This document shows positions 54,216-63,616 of a stretch of 64,000 nt of DNA, one piece after another. Source of the stretch: SAR86 cluster bacterium (lineage in GTDB: Bacteria; Pseudomonadota; Gammaproteobacteria; Magnimaribacterales; Magnimaribacteraceae); the NCBI GenBank assembly GCA_023703575.1, contig CP097969.1, positions 587,517 to 651,516 on the forward strand, read 5' to 3'. Position 1 is the stretch's first letter. Every line of letters begins with the position of its first letter. The notes under the pieces were generated by a model. That model saw only the letters and a list, made by a program, of their open reading frames with translations, did no database searches and was not told the origin of the DNA. A program made the position numbers and the translations under genes.

Positions 54216-56651
54216 ATGGACAGAATAGAATCCTTAATAGGGGAGCTTACCCTTGAAGAAAAAGTTTCTATTTTGTCAGGTTCTTCAGCTTGGCATACCA
54301 CTGCGGTACCTAGACTTAACATTCCACGAGTAAAGATGACTGATGGCCCTATAGGTGCCAGAGGAGATTCAGTTTCTGGTGCTACTTCGGCTTGCTTTCC
54401 AAGTGCCTCATGCCTTTCTTCTTCTTGGGACAAAGATAATATTGAAAATATTGCAAGAGCTATTGGAGTAGAAGCAAAGAGCAAAGATGCAGATGTTCTT
54501 TTGGGTCCAACCATTAACCTGCATAGGCATCCATTAGGTGGTAGACATTTCGAATGTTACTCCGAAGACCCTATTCTAACTGGTGAGCTAGCAAGCAGCT
54601 ATGTAACAGGTGTTCAATCTGTTGGAGTCTCAGCATGTCTGAAACATTTCATCGGTAATGATACTGAATATCAAAGACACTTTGTAAGTTCAAATATTGA
54701 TGAAAGAACTTTGAGGGAGTTATATCTTTTACCTTTTGAAATGGGCGTAAAAGCTGGATCTTTGTCAGTTATGTCAGCTTATAATCAATTAAATAATATA
54801 TTTTGCTCCTCTCATGACGAGATGCTCAATAAAGTTCTTAAAGATGAATGGAATTTTCCTGGATATGTAGTCAGTGATTGGGGAGCTGCACAAGATACAA
54901 TTGGGAATGCCAATGGTGGTCTTGATTGTGAAATGCCAGGTCCTGCCAGAAGTTGGGGTGAAAATCTTGTCAAAGCTGTTAGTGACGGTAAGGTCAATGA
55001 AGAAACAGTTGACGATAAGGTGAGAAGAATTTTAAGAGTAGCTGAATTTACGGGGAGATTAGATAAATTAGATGAGATGCCTGAAGAGAGTAACGATTTA
55101 GAAGAAGATAGGATTCTTATAAGAAAAGCTGGATCTGAAGGTATGGTTTTACTCAAGAATGATGGAGTCTTACCCTTACAAAAAGATAAAATCAAAAAAC
55201 TTGCTGTTATTGGACCCAATGCTCTTAAGGGACAATATATGGGAGGAGGGAGTGCATCACTAAGTCCGCATTATGTCATCCATCCATTAGAGGGAATTGA
55301 GTCTGCTTTAGGTAAAGGTAAGAAAGTTGATTATGCAAAGGGCTGCCACACTCATAAATTCTTACCTGCAATTCCAGGTGAACTTTTTAAAGAAAATAAT
55401 GGATTTAAGGTTGAATTTTATGATGGACAAGAGTTTGAAGGCCAACCCATTGAAACCAAGATTCTCAAAGGTAATAAGTTTTGGGCTATGGGAGGTTTTG
55501 GTTTAGATATAGTTGCGCAATCTAAACGACCTTCATTGAGTGTTAGGTTTACAGGTGAATTGCAACCTAAATTCTCTGGAGAGTATGATTTTGAAATATT
55601 TAGTATTGGACCTTCTAGGCTCTCAATAAATGGTGTAAATCAGATCGATAATTGGACTTCTCAAGATCCAGGCGATGCATTTTTTGGAATGGGTTCTGCT
55701 CCAAAAAGAAAAAAAATAAATTTTGAAGAAGGGCAAACATATCTATTAGAGGTTGAATATAAATGGGAGGGAAGATTCCCAGCTGTCCAAATTGGAATGC
55801 AGGCACCAGATCAACATGACTTAATGGAGGAAGCTATTTCTGTAGCAAAAGAGGCGGATGCGGTAATCTTAATAGTTGGTACTAATTCAGATTGGGAAAC
55901 CGAAGGAAATGATAGGTCAAACCTAGACTTACCCTCCAACCAAGATGAGTTAATTGCGAAAATATGTAAAGTCAATAAAAATACTGTAGTTGTATTGAAT
56001 ACTGGATCACCTTGCTTAATGCCTTGGGTTGAAGACGCTGGTTCAATCTTACAATGTTGGTTTCCAGGTCAAGAGTTTGGAAATTCTTTATCTGACATAA
56101 TCTTTGGAAAAATAAACCCGTCAGGTAAATTGCCAACCACATTTCCAAAATCAATTAAAGATACGCCAGCTTATGCGACATACCCAGGTAAAGATCTTCA
56201 AATGGATTATGAAGAAGGTTTATATATTGGATATAGATGGTACGAAAAGGAAGAAATTGAACCATTATTCCCATTTGGACATGGACTATCATATACGTCC
56301 TTTGAGTATTCAAATTTGAGAGCTGTTCCTCCAAAAGGAAATGCTTCTGTGGCTGCTTTTGAACTAGAAATAAGTAATGTTGGCAATGTAGCTGGCAAGG
56401 AAATCATACAAGGCTATATTAAAGTGCCAGATTCAAAAGTTGATCGTCCTCCAAAAGAGTTGAAGAAATTTACGAAAATTTCTTTGGAACCAGGTGAGAC
56501 TCAAAAGATAAAATTTGAATTATCAGAAAGAGATTTATCCTTCTGGAATGTCGATAATCATTCATGGCAAGTGGAACCTGCAGAGTATATATTTGAAGCT
56601 GGTGCTTCAGCTTCTGACATAAGATGTTCAGCTTCCGTCTGGTTGGGTTGA
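54216..56651 (+). CDS. Glycoside hydrolase family 3 beta-glucosidase with PA14 insert
   Basis: 811 residues: N-terminal (beta/alpha)8 barrel to about 300, with the nucleophile Asp221 in YVVSDWGAA and the sugar-binding KHFIGND segment. The second GH3 domain is interrupted by a PA14-like insertion at about 385-525, and a C-terminal fibronectin-III-like domain follows. It removes terminal beta-linked glucose (or a related sugar) from oligosaccharides or glycosides. No signal peptide is present, so it acts on imported substrates, matching the adjacent GPH symporters. Overlaps nothing; it ends 1 bp before the convergent SDR. Confidence 0.93.
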   Translation: MDRIESLIGELTLEEKVSILSGSSAWHTTAVPRLNIPRVKMTDGPIGARGDSVSGATSACFPSASCLSSSWDKDNIENIARAIGVEAKSKDADVLLGPTINLHRHPLGGRHFECYSEDPILTGELASSYVTGVQSVGVSACLKHFIGNDTEYQRHFVSSNIDERTLRELYLLPFEMGVKAGSLSVMSAYNQLNNIFCSSHDEMLNKVLKDEWNFPGYVVSDWGAAQDTIGNANGGLDCEMPGPARSWGENLVKAVSDGKVNEETVDDKVRRILRVAEFTGRLDKLDEMPEESNDLEEDRILIRKAGSEGMVLLKNDGVLPLQKDKIKKLAVIGPNALKGQYMGGGSASLSPHYVIHPLEGIESALGKGKKVDYAKGCHTHKFLPAIPGELFKENNGFKVEFYDGQEFEGQPIETKILKGNKFWAMGGFGLDIVAQSKRPSLSVRFTGELQPKFSGEYDFEIFSIGPSRLSINGVNQIDNWTSQDPGDAFFGMGSAPKRKKINFEEGQTYLLEVEYKWEGRFPAVQIGMQAPDQHDLMEEAISVAKEADAVILIVGTNSDWETEGNDRSNLDLPSNQDELIAKICKVNKNTVVVLNTGSPCLMPWVEDAGSILQCWFPGQEFGNSLSDIIFGKINPSGKLPTTFPKSIKDTPAYATYPGKDLQMDYEEGLYIGYRWYEKEEIEPLFPFGHGLSYTSFEYSNLRAVPPKGNASVAAFELEISNVGNVAGKEIIQGYIKVPDSKVDRPPKELKKFTKISLEPGETQKIKFELSERDLSFWNVDNHSWQVEPAEYIFEAGASASDIRCSASVWLG

Positions 56652-57560
56652 TCAGACCTTTTTTGGTGCGCCTTTTTCTTCTACCTCTTGATCATGAAAT
56701 TTTCTAGTTTCAACTAGTTCTGGTATAAGTTTATCTAATTGTTCTAGAGTCCATAAATTGTCGGTAGTAAAAGATTGAATAATCGCAGGTTGTTGCATAA
56801 TACCAAGTATTCCACCTTGAGAATGTATGATTTGTGAAGTTACCTCGCTAGCTTCCTCTGTACATAGCCAGGCTACTACAGGAGCTATTTGACCCGGTCC
56901 TTGTGTCCAATCATTTTCATCGTATTTTCTTCCTGCAGCTTCAATAAGATCAATTGTCAGTCTAGTAGCCGCTCCAGGAGAGATTGTATTAACTGTACAT
57001 TTATACTTAGCAACTTCTAATGCAAGTGATCTGGTAAAGCCGGCTATTCCTTCTTTAGCTGCGCCATAATTTACTTGTCCAAAATTCCCAAATAATCCTG
57101 AAACAGATGACATATTAATAATTCTGCAACCCAAGACATTATTATCTCTCATGTACCTTACTAACGGTCTAGTGCAGTTGTAGTGACCTTTTAGATGAAC
57201 CTCCATTATGACGTCCCAATCAGATTCTTCCATATTGTAAAGTGTTCTATCCCTCAAGACTCCTGCATTATTGACAAGTATATCCGCTCGACCAAAAGCA
57301 TCTATTGCAGTATTAAATATATTTTGTCCACCTTCAACTGTTCCCACGGAGTCATAGTTGGCCGCTGCATCAGAGCCAAGTGCTTTTATTTCTTCAACAA
57401 CCTCATCGGCTACTTTACTTTCACCGCTTCCATCTCTACCTCCACCCAAATCATTTACAACAATTTTTGCTCCCTCTGATGCTAAATAAAGGCATATTTC
57501 TCTTCCTATACCTCTTCCAGCTCCAGTGATTATTGCAACCTTATCTTTTAATCTAGCCAT
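56652..57560 (-). CDS. SDR of the MFE-2 type ((3R)-hydroxyacyl-CoA dehydrogenase-like)
   Basis: 302 residues from the ATG at 57560, which has a GGGAGA ribosome-binding site; an upstream ATG at 57575 overlaps that site. GAGRGIGREICLYLA and the NDLGGGRDGSG segment are typical of the dehydrogenase part of peroxisomal multifunctional enzyme 2 and its bacterial relatives. VNNAGVLRD and the VNYGAAK (Tyr-x3-Lys) active site are intact. Likely acts on 3-hydroxyacyl-CoAs or bulky lipid/steroid side chains. It is divergent from the GPH symporter at 57664. Confidence 0.88.
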   Translation of the reverse strand: MARLKDKVAIITGAGRGIGREICLYLASEGAKIVVNDLGGGRDGSGESKVADEVVEEIKALGSDAAANYDSVGTVEGGQNIFNTAIDAFGRADILVNNAGVLRDRTLYNMEESDWDVIMEVHLKGHYNCTRPLVRYMRDNNVLGCRIINMSSVSGLFGNFGQVNYGAAKEGIAGFTRSLALEVAKYKCTVNTISPGAATRLTIDLIEAAGRKYDENDWTQGPGQIAPVVAWLCTEEASEVTSQIIHSQGGILGIMQQPAIIQSFTTDNLWTLEQLDKLIPELVETRKFHDQEVEEKGAPKKV

Positions 57561-57663
57561 AATTTTCTCCCTCATTTATTCTACTTCGAAAAAAAATTTT
57601 AAGGTATTTATTTAGTCTCATTTAAGGTATAAAGAAAGTCGTTAATTAGGGAAAATAAGATTA

Positions 57664-59103
57664 ATGGATAAAGATTTAGTTAAAGCCCAAAGCGCTTCAA
57701 ATGGAATGCTTGGAACCTATGGCATAGGTGCTATTGGAGGTGGAATTAAAAATAATCTTTTAGGTTACTGGTTGCTCTATTACTATAATCGTGTCTTAGG
57801 CTTGGATGCTGATATGGTTGCTTTAGCAATAGCTATTGCACTTGTCGTTGATGCTTTAACTGATCCTTGGGTTGGTATATGGTCAGATAGAGTCAGAACA
57901 AAATGGGGTCGCAGGCATCCGTTTATGTACATTGCGATAATTCCTTTTGCGTTGTCATATTTTTTTATTCTTCAGGACCCAGGGGATCTTTCACAGACAT
58001 CACATTTTACTAGACTACTTTTCCTTCTCATCCTCATGAGAGTATCAATGACCTTTTACGAAATTCCCAGAGGAGCCTTAGCGCCTGAGTTAACCAAAGA
58101 CTATGATCAGAGGAATAAAATAGCTGGTATTTCAATGGCCTTGGGGTGGTTTGGTGGCGCTGGAATAGCTTTCATACACCAAGAATACTTTCTTGTAGAT
58201 AGTTTTTCTAATGCTACAGGTTATCAGCTTCTTGGTTTCTGGGGTGGTTTAGGAATTTTTATTAGCACAGCATTCACTGCTATAGGGACTCATAGCCAAA
58301 TTCCTAATCTTCATGTACCTCCAGAAAGATCATTTCATATTCCTACATTTCTAGCTGAGGCGAAACAAACTTTATCCAATAAATCATGGTTAGTGCTATT
58401 TGCCTCTGGTTGTATTTATGCATTAGTAGTAGGAACTGACACAGGTGCAGGAGTTTATTACTCTGATTATTTTTGGGAATGGAAGCCTAACGAAGTATCT
58501 TCATTTGCACTCTGGCAAGCTATTTCAGTAATAACTCTAGTTCTTCTAGCATCGTGGATAGCGAGCGGAAGAAGTAAGAAAAAAATTGCTGTAGGAATTT
58601 TTCTTTTCTCTATTTTTATAGGCCCTTTACCAATGATCTTAAGACTATTAGATCCTTATTTTGATTTACAGCTTTTTCCATCAAATGGAACTGACACAAT
58701 CTGGTGGATTCTTCTCATCCATAGTTGCCTAATTGCCGCCCTGGGTTCACTGGGATTTGTTTTTGTGACCTCCATGGGTATGGAGATTGTTGAAGATGTT
58801 GAAACAACTACAGGTAGAAGAGAAGAAGGATTGTTGGGAACTGTTAATGGATTTATACAAAAGTTAATTGGGGCTGGCGGTGTTTTAATAGCAGGCTCAA
58901 TTGTCAGTTGGGCTGGTTTCGATGATCCAAATGTAACAAGAGAAATGTTAACCGGTGAAATCATTAATAGATTTGCATTTGTGCATGTAGTAATTGGCAT
59001 TTGTTTACCTATAATTTCTACATTATTACTTTTGATGTATGACATTGACCGTAAAGGACATTTAGAGAATGTTAATGACCTTGGCTATGTAGATAAGAGT
59101 TAA
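57664..59103 (+). CDS. GPH-family cation symporter
   Basis: 479 residues, 12 membrane helices. MelB-type motif DALTDPWVGIWSDRVRTKWG and GRRHPFMY; TTGRREEGLLG in the C-terminal half is characteristic of this symporter subgroup. It begins a compact plus-strand operon of symporter, rhomboid, DUF3604 and symporter. The ribosome-binding site GGGAAAA is weak-moderate. Substrate unknown; it is more similar by eye to the symporter at 62135 than to that at 49409. Confidence 0.92.
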   Translation: MDKDLVKAQSASNGMLGTYGIGAIGGGIKNNLLGYWLLYYYNRVLGLDADMVALAIAIALVVDALTDPWVGIWSDRVRTKWGRRHPFMYIAIIPFALSYFFILQDPGDLSQTSHFTRLLFLLILMRVSMTFYEIPRGALAPELTKDYDQRNKIAGISMALGWFGGAGIAFIHQEYFLVDSFSNATGYQLLGFWGGLGIFISTAFTAIGTHSQIPNLHVPPERSFHIPTFLAEAKQTLSNKSWLVLFASGCIYALVVGTDTGAGVYYSDYFWEWKPNEVSSFALWQAISVITLVLLASWIASGRSKKKIAVGIFLFSIFIGPLPMILRLLDPYFDLQLFPSNGTDTIWWILLIHSCLIAALGSLGFVFVTSMGMEIVEDVETTTGRREEGLLGTVNGFIQKLIGAGGVLIAGSIVSWAGFDDPNVTREMLTGEIINRFAFVHVVIGICLPIISTLLLLMYDIDRKGHLENVNDLGYVDKS

Positions 59104-59891
59104 TGTTCTTCTTTCCAATTTCTGATGATAATGAAAGCGCTACAAAACCTTTAGTCTGTTATTTTATTATCGGTATTTGTTGTTTCGTTTTTCTCTGGCA
59201 GAGCACACTTCCTGTTCATTTAAATAGGGAAGCAATTTATAATTTTGGAGTCATTCCTGCAGCGTTGCTTGGTTCTCAAGAAAGCTTTATAAGTCCATAT
59301 TTAACAATTCTCACTTCAATGTTTATGCATGGAGGATGGATACATCTTATTGGCAATATGGTTTTTCTTTGGATCTTTGGTGACAACATTGAGGATAGTA
59401 TGGGTCACAAGAAATTCCTTATCTTTTATTTGCTATCTGGTATAGCTGCTGCTTTACTTCAGACATCAATCGACCCTGAATCCAATGTCCCAATGATTGG
59501 TGCAAGTGGAGCAATTGCTGGAATTTTGGGAGCATATTTGGTTCTTCATCCAAAAGCTAATGTAAATGTTTTATTTTGGTTATTTATCTTTATAACAGTA
59601 ATAAAAGTTCCTGCTTTTATTGTCCTAAGTATCTGGATCATCAGTCAATTTTTTAGTGTTTCAATGGGTAGTGAAGGTGGAGTTGCGTATTTTGCTCACA
59701 TTGGTGGCTTTATAGCAGGTTGTTTTTTAATTTATTTTTTTAAATATTCTCATGTAAGGTTATTTCAAGAAGGAAATTCAAAATCTTTTGAATCAAGTAA
59801 TTTCTCTATTAATGGGTTATTTAATCAAAGAAAAGAAAGGGATTTTATGCAGGAATTTATCGACACAGCGAACAAAAAAGATAAAAATTAA
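59103..59891 (+). CDS. Rhomboid-family intramembrane serine protease
   Basis: 262 residues with at least six membrane segments. Catalytic Ser135 lies in IGASGAIAG and His199 in YFAHIGGFIAG; the HGGWIHLIGNMVFLWIFGDN segment is the conserved loop-1/helix-2 region. It cleaves transmembrane substrates. Its start overlaps the symporter stop by one base. A charged cytoplasmic tail follows the last helix. Its role in this transport operon is not evident. Confidence 0.93.
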   Translation: MFFFPISDDNESATKPLVCYFIIGICCFVFLWQSTLPVHLNREAIYNFGVIPAALLGSQESFISPYLTILTSMFMHGGWIHLIGNMVFLWIFGDNIEDSMGHKKFLIFYLLSGIAAALLQTSIDPESNVPMIGASGAIAGILGAYLVLHPKANVNVLFWLFIFITVIKVPAFIVLSIWIISQFFSVSMGSEGGVAYFAHIGGFIAGCFLIYFFKYSHVRLFQEGNSKSFESSNFSINGLFNQRKERDFMQEFIDTANKKDKN

Positions 59892-59894
59892 TTA

Positions 59895-62117
59895 ATGCGC
59901 TACATATATTATCTACTTGGAACTGTCTTTATTGTTTGCGGAATATACATAACCGGAATATATCTAGATTTATATGGTGAATTAGAAGAGCCAGGTCTTT
60001 CAGTAAATTCTGAACTTCCTAAATCTTTAGTGGATAAAAAACAAATTTCTCAAAAACCATATGGAAGACAGAAACAAATCTTATTTGGAGATACTCATGT
60101 TCATACTACATATTCAACTGACGCTTTTCTTTGGAGCTTGCCAATACTCAACGGCGAAGGTCCTCATCCGATAGCTGATGCTTGTGATTTTGCACGGTTT
60201 TGCGCCAATCTAGACTTTTGGGTTTCAACTGATCATGCAGAGGCCTTAACACCGAGAAAGTGGAAATCCATAAAAGAAGCTGTAAGGAATTGTAACAGTC
60301 CCACAGATGCAAAAGATCCTGATTTAGTAACTTTTCTCGGATATGAATGGACTCAAGTTGGAAATACAGCTGACACACACTACGGCCATAAAAATGTAAT
60401 GTTTCTAGATATTGAAGAAGGCAAAGTTCCGGAACGTGCAATTGGCGCTGGTGGATTAGCGACCAACGGAATGAGAGCGGGCATACCTGGACAGTCAAGA
60501 CAGTTAAGACCAGCTGCTTTACTTGATTTTGAAAATAGACACAGATATTTTGATTTTATAGCTTTTGCTGATGAACTAGCTGAAGCAAAAATGTGTGATG
60601 AAGGTATACCATCAAGTCAGTTAAGCGACGATTGTTATGAATATGCAGATACTCCGAAAGATTTATTTGAAAAGCTTAGAGATTTAAATTTCCCTACAAT
60701 TGTCATACCGCATGGGAATACGTGGGGTTTTTACACTCCACCCAATTCAACTTTAGACAAGCAACTAGAGGCAGACTTTAATGATGATAATTTGCAAATT
60801 CTGTTTGAGGTTATGTCGGGTCATGGAAATTCTGAAGAGTATAGGTCCTGGAGATCATTAAATGTTGATCAAAATGGAAATTTCATTTGCCCTAAACCTA
60901 CTAAAGAATATTTACCGAGTTGTTGGAGAGCAGGAGAAATTATCGAAGAAAGATGTCTCAATAACGGATTTTCAGATAGTGAATGTTCTTTAAGAGCTGA
61001 AGAGGCAAGAGATAATTATGCTGTAATGGGTGTTGCAGGACACTTAACTGTGCCCGGTGTAACAATAGAAGATTGGCTAGATTCTGGACAATGCAGAGAT
61101 TGTTATCTTCCTTCTTTTAATTATAGGCCTGCAGGATCAGCTCAATATGGGCTTGCAATCTCTAATTTTGATGAAGAAAGTCCCAAGAGATTTAACTTTG
61201 GATTTATTGCATCGAGTGATAATCATAGAGCTAGACCAGGAACGGGATACAAAGAAATTGATAGATTTGTTACAACTGAAGCCAATGGACCAAGTCATGA
61301 CTATGTGGGCGAAGTTCTTTACCCTGTTGAAGAAATTAAAGACAGATCAAATGATTTAAGAGACCAGCCATTACTTGGATTGAGAGCTGGATTTGGAGCT
61401 TTTGAAGCAGAGCGAGAAGCTTCCTTTTTTACAACGGGAGGATTAGCTGCTGTTCATGCTTCTGGTAGAGATCGGCAATCTATATGGCAAAGTCTAACCA
61501 GTAAAGAAACTTACGGGACTACAGGAGACAGGATTCTTCTTTGGTTTGATTTAGTGAATCAAGATTCACTGATTCCAATGGGAAGCACTGTCAATAAAAC
61601 AGACAACCCTACATTCAGAGTCAAGGCAGTTGGTGCATTTGAGCAGAAGCCAGGATGTCCCGATTATTCCTCTACTGATATAACCAAGGAAGAAATAGAG
61701 AGAATTTGCAAAAATGAATGTTATAACCCTTCTGATACAAGAAAAATTATCTCTAGAATTGAAATAGTTAAGATTACTCCCCAGATTGCTAAGTCCGAGC
61801 GTATCGAAGACCTAATTGATGATGCTTGGAAAACTTTTGAATGCAAACCAAGTCAGCAAGGATGTGAGATTGAGTTTATAGATGAAGAGTTTGAAGATAA
61901 CTCAAGGGATACAATTTATTACGTTAGAGCAATCCAAGAACCATCACCTGTAGTGAATGGTGGCAATCTTCGTTGTACTTTCAACGATAAAGGAGAGTGT
62001 ATTAAGGTAAATATCTGTTATGGTGATTCAAGAACTGACAAAGAAGATGATTGTCTGACTCTTTCTGAGGAAAGAGCTTGGTCTTCTCCAATTTATATAA
62101 ATTTTACCGAAGCTTAA
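59895..62117 (+). CDS. DUF3604 protein (PHP-like metallo-hydrolase fold), membrane anchored
   Basis: 740 residues. An N-terminal membrane anchor or uncleaved signal (about 5-25) is followed by QILFGDTHVHTTYSTDA, a PHP-type metal motif (D66, H68, H70), then FWVSTDHAEA and a late SSDNHRARPGTG motif. This is the DUF3604 pattern. Many Cys residues suggest a periplasmic, disulphide-bonded protein. Function is not established for the family; a hydrolase of phosphate or other esters is inferred from the fold. It sits between two GPH symporters. Confidence 0.9.
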   Translation: MRYIYYLLGTVFIVCGIYITGIYLDLYGELEEPGLSVNSELPKSLVDKKQISQKPYGRQKQILFGDTHVHTTYSTDAFLWSLPILNGEGPHPIADACDFARFCANLDFWVSTDHAEALTPRKWKSIKEAVRNCNSPTDAKDPDLVTFLGYEWTQVGNTADTHYGHKNVMFLDIEEGKVPERAIGAGGLATNGMRAGIPGQSRQLRPAALLDFENRHRYFDFIAFADELAEAKMCDEGIPSSQLSDDCYEYADTPKDLFEKLRDLNFPTIVIPHGNTWGFYTPPNSTLDKQLEADFNDDNLQILFEVMSGHGNSEEYRSWRSLNVDQNGNFICPKPTKEYLPSCWRAGEIIEERCLNNGFSDSECSLRAEEARDNYAVMGVAGHLTVPGVTIEDWLDSGQCRDCYLPSFNYRPAGSAQYGLAISNFDEESPKRFNFGFIASSDNHRARPGTGYKEIDRFVTTEANGPSHDYVGEVLYPVEEIKDRSNDLRDQPLLGLRAGFGAFEAEREASFFTTGGLAAVHASGRDRQSIWQSLTSKETYGTTGDRILLWFDLVNQDSLIPMGSTVNKTDNPTFRVKAVGAFEQKPGCPDYSSTDITKEEIERICKNECYNPSDTRKIISRIEIVKITPQIAKSERIEDLIDDAWKTFECKPSQQGCEIEFIDEEFEDNSRDTIYYVRAIQEPSPVVNGGNLRCTFNDKGECIKVNICYGDSRTDKEDDCLTLSEERAWSSPIYINFTEA

Positions 62118-62134
62118 GATAATACACATAAAGC

Positions 62135-63616
62135 ATGGAAAAGCAGCCACAAGAAACTCAGTTAGATTTTAAAACAAAGTTTTTTTATGGGTTTGGGTCC
62201 ATATCATTTGGAATTAAAAACAATGGCTTTAGCTTTTTTGTTCTTTTTGTTTACAACTCTGTATTCGGTTTGCCTGGGTGGATGACTGGACTTGCGCTGA
62301 ATATAATTCTAGTAATTGATGCAATCACAGACCCTTTAGTTGGTTATTATTCGGATCGAACCAGATCTAGGTGGGGTAGGCGACATCCATATATGTATGC
62401 AGCTGCTATACCGGTCGCGATAACTTACTATTTCCTTTGGACACCTCCTGAATACTACTCCGATTGGCAATTATTTTTCTATTTTTTGATCTGTGCAATC
62501 ATTATTAGAGTTTTCATAACATTTTATGAGGTGCCTTCAATATCTCTAGGACCTGAGCTTACTAGCAATTATGTAGAAAGGACTTCCCTAATGTCTTATA
62601 GATATTTCTTTGGTTGGTTTGGAGGTTTAACCACTTATAATTTAGTTTGGTTTTGGTTTGGACCCAATAATGTAACTGATGCATATTCCGATGGTAGATT
62701 TAACCCTGATGCTTGGGCAGATTATGGTTTAGTCGCAGCTTTTCTTATTTTTTTAGGAATCCTAGTTACGAGTCTTGGTACCCATAAACATATTCCTAGG
62801 TTATTAGCTCCTCCCGAATCTAAAGCTGCACCTTTAGGAGAAGTTTTAAAAGAACTTAAAGAAACCTTACTCTCCAATAAGTCTTATATGTTTCTATTTT
62901 TTTCAGGTCTTCTTGCCGCTATGGCAGGAGGAATTGAAGCAGCATTTGCAATATATTTTGATTCTTTCTTTTGGGGTTTAAATACGAATGAGATGCTAAC
63001 AAGAGGGTTATGCCTTTACCTAGCCCCAATAATAGCCATTTTCACTGCTCCAATTCTTACAGATAGATTTGGTAAAAAGAATACTGTAATGTCCATTTGG
63101 GCTTTTCAGATAATATTTGCTGCTTTGCCTTTTGCACTCAGATACATAGATTTGGTTTATGGAACTTCTCTTTTCCCAGCAAATGGTAGTGTTTATCTTC
63201 TGCCTGTGTTGTGCGTACATGTTGTCATAAATGTCTCCGCTGGAATAATAGTATTTGCTACTCTCGCCTCGATGCTTATGGACTTAGTTGAAGATATTCA
63301 GCTTAAGACAGGCAGAAGAGAGGAAGGGATACTTTTCTCAGCTAGAAGTTTTGCGGATAAGGCAGTTAGCGGTTTTGGTTTAACCTTTGCTGGAATAATC
63401 TTAACTCTTATTTCTTTTCCTGACCCTGAGGCTCGACAGATGCTCGATAATGTCATTCCAGATCAAATACTGGCTAACCTAGCTTTGTGGTATGTGCCAA
63501 TTTGTATTATTGCTTTTGGAAGTGCTTTATCTCTAGTTTCAGGCTACACACTAACCCGAGATGATCACGAAGAAAACGCTGCAAACCCAGATACTAAAGT
63601 TTGGAAAGATAGTTAA
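62135..63616 (+). CDS. GPH-family cation symporter
   Basis: 493 residues, 12 membrane helices. Motif DAITDPLVGYYSDRTRSRWG with GRRHPYMY and KTGRREEGILFSARS. Third GPH symporter in 15 kb. It follows the DUF3604 gene by 17 bp and overlaps the next start by one base, so the operon continues into the alkyltransferase gene. Confidence 0.92.
   Translation: MEKQPQETQLDFKTKFFYGFGSISFGIKNNGFSFFVLFVYNSVFGLPGWMTGLALNIILVIDAITDPLVGYYSDRTRSRWGRRHPYMYAAAIPVAITYYFLWTPPEYYSDWQLFFYFLICAIIIRVFITFYEVPSISLGPELTSNYVERTSLMSYRYFFGWFGGLTTYNLVWFWFGPNNVTDAYSDGRFNPDAWADYGLVAAFLIFLGILVTSLGTHKHIPRLLAPPESKAAPLGEVLKELKETLLSNKSYMFLFFSGLLAAMAGGIEAAFAIYFDSFFWGLNTNEMLTRGLCLYLAPIIAIFTAPILTDRFGKKNTVMSIWAFQIIFAALPFALRYIDLVYGTSLFPANGSVYLLPVLCVHVVINVSAGIIVFATLASMLMDLVEDIQLKTGRREEGILFSARSFADKAVSGFGLTFAGIILTLISFPDPEARQMLDNVIPDQILANLALWYVPICIIAFGSALSLVSGYTLTRDDHEENAANPDTKVWKDS

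Noticed and set aside
56652..57575. Longer start at 57575 for the MFE-2-type SDR.
   Set aside because: The extra codons overlap the GGGAGA ribosome-binding site of the ATG at 57560, and the family normally begins close to the Rossmann motif.
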